Assembly (NCBI GenBank): GCA_900756555.1
Contig: CAAEKP010000002.1
Location: 1 to 9,198 of the forward strand
DNA length: 9,198 nucleotides
Origin: Peptococcaceae bacterium
GTDB taxonomy: Bacteria > Bacillota > Peptococcia > Peptococcales > Peptococcaceae
Reading direction: 5' to 3'
The stretch's first letter is position 1. The number at the start of each line of letters is the position of its first letter. A model generated the notes under the pieces. It saw nothing but the letters and a program-made list of their open reading frames with translations. It did no database searches and was not told where the DNA came from. This document shows, one piece after another, positions 6,469 through 9,198 of the stretch. A program made the translations under genes and the position numbers.

Positions 6469-8679
6469 ATGCATTTCGCAAAAAAGAGTAAAAGCAAAAA
6501 GAATATTGCCATACTGCTGGTAGTGGCAATGCTGCTGACTATTATGCCAGTGGCAGTATTTGCAGCAGATGGAGAAGGGACAGCTGTTGCAGCAAACCCA
6601 GTTTATACGATGAATGAATTGAATGCAAAAGATTTTTCAGTTGAGGCTGGTACACTATTTGATGTAATGGCAAATGTTACTACAGATAGTGCTGTAAAAG
6701 TACAGTGGAAAATTGATGAAGCTGTAGAAGATGCAGTTTCATTTGAAGTTGATACTGAAACTGTAACAAGAGAAGGGATTTCTTTTGATGTGGCTGGTTC
6801 ACATATAATTACAGCAACATTTTTAGATGCAGATGGTAATGTCGTCGTAGATGAAAATGGAAAAGCTTGCGCAGTATCTGCAACGTTTACTGTAAAAGCA
6901 GTGGAAACACAACCAACTAAGGTAATTGCAGTTGATGCTGCGGCTGAAGTAGTAGAGGGTGAAACTTACACTACCATTCAGGATGCGATTAATTATATTG
7001 CAGAACAGGAAGACCCTACAGGTTGGACAATTAATGTAGCTGCTGGGGAATATGGGCGGTTTGCTGTATTACGAAATGTTGGGAAGTTGACTGTAAGTGG
7101 TGTTGGTGATGAGACTGTAATTTCTACTTTGGATGGTAAAGCAATTGAGGGATGGATTCCTAGTGGAGGCACACCTGATGCAAACGGAATTATGGTTTAT
7201 GCTGACAATTTTTTACTTGAAAATGTAAAAATTATAAGTGGCACAGCAGATAAGCCTTGGTATAGCGCAGCGGTGTCGGCATATAGTGAAGCTACTGAAA
7301 AAGCACAAAACATGACAATTCAAAACTGTAATTTTCAAGGGGCGGGTTTAGCTTCTCACTTTGCGATATTTACTTGTTCCGGTACTCGTTCATTTTCTGT
7401 AAAAAACTGTAGTTTTAATGGCTATAAAGATGCTATAGAAATGATGTGTGATGGTACAGCGGTGGATACAGTAACTGTAACAGGAAATAATTTTGAAAAT
7501 TGTTCCTTTGCGACACATGGTTATTATGGCGGCATAAATGGCAATGTATTTACTTTTGCTGATAACACAGTAAAAGGCTCAAGTGATTTACGTGCAAAGG
7601 TGGTTTTACAAGACCAAACAAATACAGGTGCATTAAAAGCAGATGTTTATGGAAATGATTTTACGAATGCAATGGTTGGTTTGGTAAATTTACGTGAAGA
7701 TGGGGAAATTATTTCTGATGTTTTAACTATGAATACTATGGATATTAATAGTTGCTATGTTGAAGCAATTGAACCAGGTACCATAGATTTTTATACTTCT
7801 TATCGCGCTAATATGGAAAATGGGTGGAAAGTGAAGTGGGATCTTGCTAATGCAAGCAATGAACTTGATGAAGCAACTTTAGAATTAGTAAAAAAAGCGA
7901 TGGAAAATAATGAATACAATAACGAATTAAACATTACAGGGTTACCAGATGGTACATTAATTAAAACATTTACTGGGTTTAAAGATGCAATATATATTGA
8001 AAAAGAGGAGGCTGGCAGTTTAGAAATAAGTAAGACTGTAAAGTGTGATGAGCATGTTACCCATGATACAGTTTTTGAATTTAAAGTAAGTTTCTTTGAT
8101 GCAGATGGAAATGAATTAAAAGATATACCAATGCACTATAGTCAAAATGATACAGATGTTGTTTATAGTGGAGACGTTATTCCGCTGAAAGATAAAGAAT
8201 CTATTACTTTATTGGATATTCCTGTTGGCACTAAATATGAAATAGAGGAAATTAATATTCCAGAAAAATATACTGTGAATATGAACCCTCAGGTTGGAAG
8301 TATTGATAAACAATTTGAAGCAGATAAAGTTATATTTGTTAATGATCATATTGTAAAAAAACCAACTCCTCCAACCGACCCTTGGACACCAACAGAACCA
8401 CCAACTAAACCAGACCCTGTTGACCCACCAGTAGAAATTACAGACCCGGATGTTCCACTGGTTGAGCCGGAAGATCCAACAACAGAGATTGACGAACCGG
8501 ATGTTCCATTGGTTGAACCTAGCACTCCTGTAGAACCTCCTGTTGAAGAAATTGACGAGCCGGAAGTTCCGCTGGGTGATGCTCCAAAAACTGGTGACGC
8601 TGCACCAATCGTTGGTCTGGTTGGCTTGCTGGTTGTGGCTGTGGCAGGACTGGTAGTAACAAGAAGAAAATTTAACTAA
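6469..8679 (+). CDS. Secreted, sortase-anchored surface protein with beta-helix and Cna-B-like domains
   Basis: This 736-aa protein is predicted to be exported and fixed to the cell wall. AAGGAGG at 6454-6460 supports ATG 6469. The signal peptide has Lys at 5-11, a hydrophobic core at 12-30 and a likely cut after VFA (A32). Residues about 45-148 look Ig-like. Residues about 166-430 look like a right-handed parallel beta-helix: YTTIQDAI and INVAAGEY open it, and rungs repeat NC-x-F or GN-x-F (286-289, 313-316, 339-342). Residues about 515-627 resemble a Cna-B type domain with a possible Lys-Asn isopeptide bond (K522, N625, catalytic E594). A Pro-rich stalk (630-705) with a triplicated linker leads to PKTGD (706-710), a hydrophobic segment and a RRK tail. 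The beta-helix suggests carbohydrate binding or lysis, but no catalytic residues are identifiable; adhesin is equally possible. The middle is AT-rich with TTA leucines, while both ends use CTG. No sortase gene is present here. Confidence 0.93.
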   Translation: MHFAKKSKSKKNIAILLVVAMLLTIMPVAVFAADGEGTAVAANPVYTMNELNAKDFSVEAGTLFDVMANVTTDSAVKVQWKIDEAVEDAVSFEVDTETVTREGISFDVAGSHIITATFLDADGNVVVDENGKACAVSATFTVKAVETQPTKVIAVDAAAEVVEGETYTTIQDAINYIAEQEDPTGWTINVAAGEYGRFAVLRNVGKLTVSGVGDETVISTLDGKAIEGWIPSGGTPDANGIMVYADNFLLENVKIISGTADKPWYSAAVSAYSEATEKAQNMTIQNCNFQGAGLASHFAIFTCSGTRSFSVKNCSFNGYKDAIEMMCDGTAVDTVTVTGNNFENCSFATHGYYGGINGNVFTFADNTVKGSSDLRAKVVLQDQTNTGALKADVYGNDFTNAMVGLVNLREDGEIISDVLTMNTMDINSCYVEAIEPGTIDFYTSYRANMENGWKVKWDLANASNELDEATLELVKKAMENNEYNNELNITGLPDGTLIKTFTGFKDAIYIEKEEAGSLEISKTVKCDEHVTHDTVFEFKVSFFDADGNELKDIPMHYSQNDTDVVYSGDVIPLKDKESITLLDIPVGTKYEIEEINIPEKYTVNMNPQVGSIDKQFEADKVIFVNDHIVKKPTPPTDPWTPTEPPTKPDPVDPPVEITDPDVPLVEPEDPTTEIDEPDVPLVEPSTPVEPPVEEIDEPEVPLGDAPKTGDAAPIVGLVGLLVVAVAGLVVTRRKFN
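8434..8583 (+). repeat. Triplicated linker repeat in the surface-protein stalk
   Basis: Three copies of a 12-residue unit, E-I-(T/D)-(D/E)-P-(D/E)-V-P-L-(V/G)-(E/D)-(P/A), occupy 8434-8469, 8485-8520 and 8548-8583 (residues 656, 673 and 694 onward). The third runs directly into PKTGD. The first two copies are separated by a 5-residue and the last two by a 9-residue Pro/Glu spacer. The unit is acidic and Pro-rich, suiting an extended wall-spanning stalk. Confidence 0.85.
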
Positions 8680-8688
8680 TTAAGGTGT

Positions 8689-8707
8689 GGGAAGATGGTA
8701 TCTTCCC
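8689..8707 (+). repeat. Perfect short hairpin just after the surface-protein stop
   Basis: GGGAAGAT (8689-8696) and ATCTTCCC (8700-8707) form eight perfect pairs around GGT. No T-run follows, so it is unlikely to terminate transcription alone. It may protect the 3' end of the mRNA or pause polymerase ahead of the terminator at 8744. Confidence 0.55.
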
Positions 8708-8743
8708 CTACGATGTACAATGAAAATATTTTTGACAAAATGA

Positions 8744-8790
8744 AAGCAGACAGCTCTCTCATTGCGAGGGAGTTGTCTGCTTGTCTTTTC
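8744..8790 (+). terminator. Intrinsic terminator of the surface-protein operon
   Basis: A 17-base-pair stem, 8744-8760 with 8766-8782 (two G-U pairs), closes a five-base loop ATTGC. GTCTTTTC follows. The U-tract is interrupted, but the stem is long and stable, and its position 65 bases after the stop at 8679 fits. Confidence 0.75.
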
Positions 8791-8809
8791 TGGAACTATA
8801 TGGTATACT
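8781..8809 (+). promoter_or_regulatory. Predicted promoter immediately after the terminator
   Basis: TTGTCT (8781-8786, 4 of 6), a 17-base spacer and TATACT (8804-8809, 5 of 6) with TG at 8801-8802 make a good extended -10 promoter. The bases TATGGTATACTATC (8799-8812) resemble the GTATAC-centred element at 5755 and 5879 (11 of 14 positions against the latter). Transcription would begin near 8816. Confidence 0.5.
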
Positions 8810-8815
8810 ATCTGC

Positions 8816-9007
8816 ACAACAGCAGCGAAAAAAAAGCACAGCTGTTGTATGAAAACGTATTACTAACAGTGGGGTGAACGATACAGAGCAATGTGCATTT
8901 TTACTGTCAACCAGTACGGTTAGAAGAAAATCAATATGGATTAAAAATGAAATCAGAATAAAACAGTATTTTTCAGCGGGGCAATGTAAAAATTGCTTCG
9001 CTTTTTT
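8816..9007 (+). ncRNA. Candidate small RNA of about 190 nt between a promoter and a terminator
   Basis: The interval has its own predicted promoter and a strong terminator but no credible reading frame. A 5' hairpin, ACAACAGC (8816-8823) with GCTGTTGT (8841-8848), has eight perfect pairs around an A-rich loop. CTAAC (8863-8867) can pair with GTTAG (8919-8923). The 5' and 3' ends do not pair with each other, so it does not look like 6S RNA. I recognise no known RNA family. It could also be the debris of a lost gene. Confidence 0.3.
8976..9007 (+). terminator. Intrinsic terminator, plus strand
   Basis: GCGGGGCAAT (8976-8985) pairs with ATTGCTTCGC (8992-9001) in ten base pairs including two adjacent G-U pairs, with loop GTAAAA, followed by six Ts (9002-9007). 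On the minus strand the two G-U positions become A-C mismatches and no T-run follows, so it acts for plus-strand transcription. Confidence 0.9.
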
Positions 9008-9149
9008 ATATATGAAATAATAAAAAAACAGGAATCAGCGTTCCAATGTAGAATATTTCCAGTAAAGCATCTGCACGAAAGTTCCGTATTTGTGGCAGGT
9101 GTAGTGGCAGAATCAAATTAAAATAGATAGCAGGGTTAGCAGCAAGAGA

Positions 9150-9179
9150 ACGACAGAACATTTTAGTAAAGAATATAAT
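9150..9179 (+). promoter_or_regulatory. Possible promoter reading out of the window
   Basis: ACGACA (9150-9155, 4 of 6) is followed after 18 bases by a perfect TATAAT (9174-9179). Transcription would start near 9186 and continue past the window end. The rest of 9008-9198 shows no convincing gene: a minus-strand frame open to the edge encodes a hydrophobic peptide of 62 aa from a TTG, without a ribosome site. Confidence 0.4.
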
Positions 9180-9198
9180 ACACTGCCCAAACAAAAAA

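Noticed and set aside
8695..8877. 60-aa ORF after the surface-protein gene
   Set aside because: It has no good ribosome site, and its codons are made up of two hairpins and a promoter. The peptide resembles nothing I know.
8816..9007. 6S RNA
   Set aside because: The length is suitable, but the 5' and 3' ends do not pair and no long rod with a central bubble is visible.
8874..9020. 48-aa ORF from GTG 8874 with a CxxC
   Set aside because: There is no convincing Shine-Dalgarno sequence, and the terminator at 8976-9007 lies inside the frame.
9006..9194. Minus-strand hydrophobic 62-aa ORF
   Set aside because: It starts at a TTG without a ribosome site and may be chance in AT-rich DNA. The frame is open to the window edge, so the C-terminus of a longer gene cannot be excluded.
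1..9198. CRISPR array, tRNA, rRNA or insertion sequence
   Set aside because: I saw no regularly spaced repeats, cloverleaf, rRNA segments, transposase or terminal inverted repeats with target duplications.

Overview
The window is chromosomal DNA of a Firmicutes-type (Bacillota) bacterium, probably an anaerobe. Three things point that way: the recF-gyrB-gyrA order, strong GGAGG ribosome binding sites, and a large secreted protein with a Gram-positive-style PKTGD cell-wall sorting signal. GyrB is of the short, insertion-free length usual in Firmicutes. I cannot fix the genus. If the host belonged to the diderm Negativicutes, the sorting signal would be unusual.

Layout. Bases 1-999 are the 3' part of recF, with the Walker A end lying outside the window. 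A 155-base gap holds an extended -10 promoter and a leader hairpin followed by a T-run. Then comes gyrBA (1155-3074 and 3087-5534), with the gyrA ribosome binding site overlapping the gyrB stop codon, closed by an intrinsic terminator at 5555-5580. Together these are the conserved replication, repair and supercoiling block.

From 5581 the character changes to an accessory region. An extended -10 promoter without a recognisable -35 box has an 11-bp-phased direct repeat (ATGTAACC) in the activator position. It would drive a structured RNA of about 140 nt that ends in a very strong terminator (5808-5850). A 30-bp near-perfect palindrome follows. Next is a 157-aa protein of unknown function, built from two ungapped copies of a beta-beta-alpha-like module, and then a 736-aa secreted, wall-anchored protein: signal peptide, Ig-like region, parallel beta-helix, Cna-B-like domain with isopeptide residues, Pro-rich triplicated linker, sorting signal. 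The two genes look like one operon ending at the hairpin at 8744-8790.

The last 400 bases contain no convincing gene. They hold a good promoter (8781-8809) and an intrinsic terminator (8976-9007) with no credible ORF between them, so a second small RNA is possible, and a possible promoter leaving the window near 9150-9179.

The most noteworthy parts are the non-coding regulatory cassette at 5660-5926, the internally duplicated 157-aa protein, and the composition mosaic inside the surface-protein gene.
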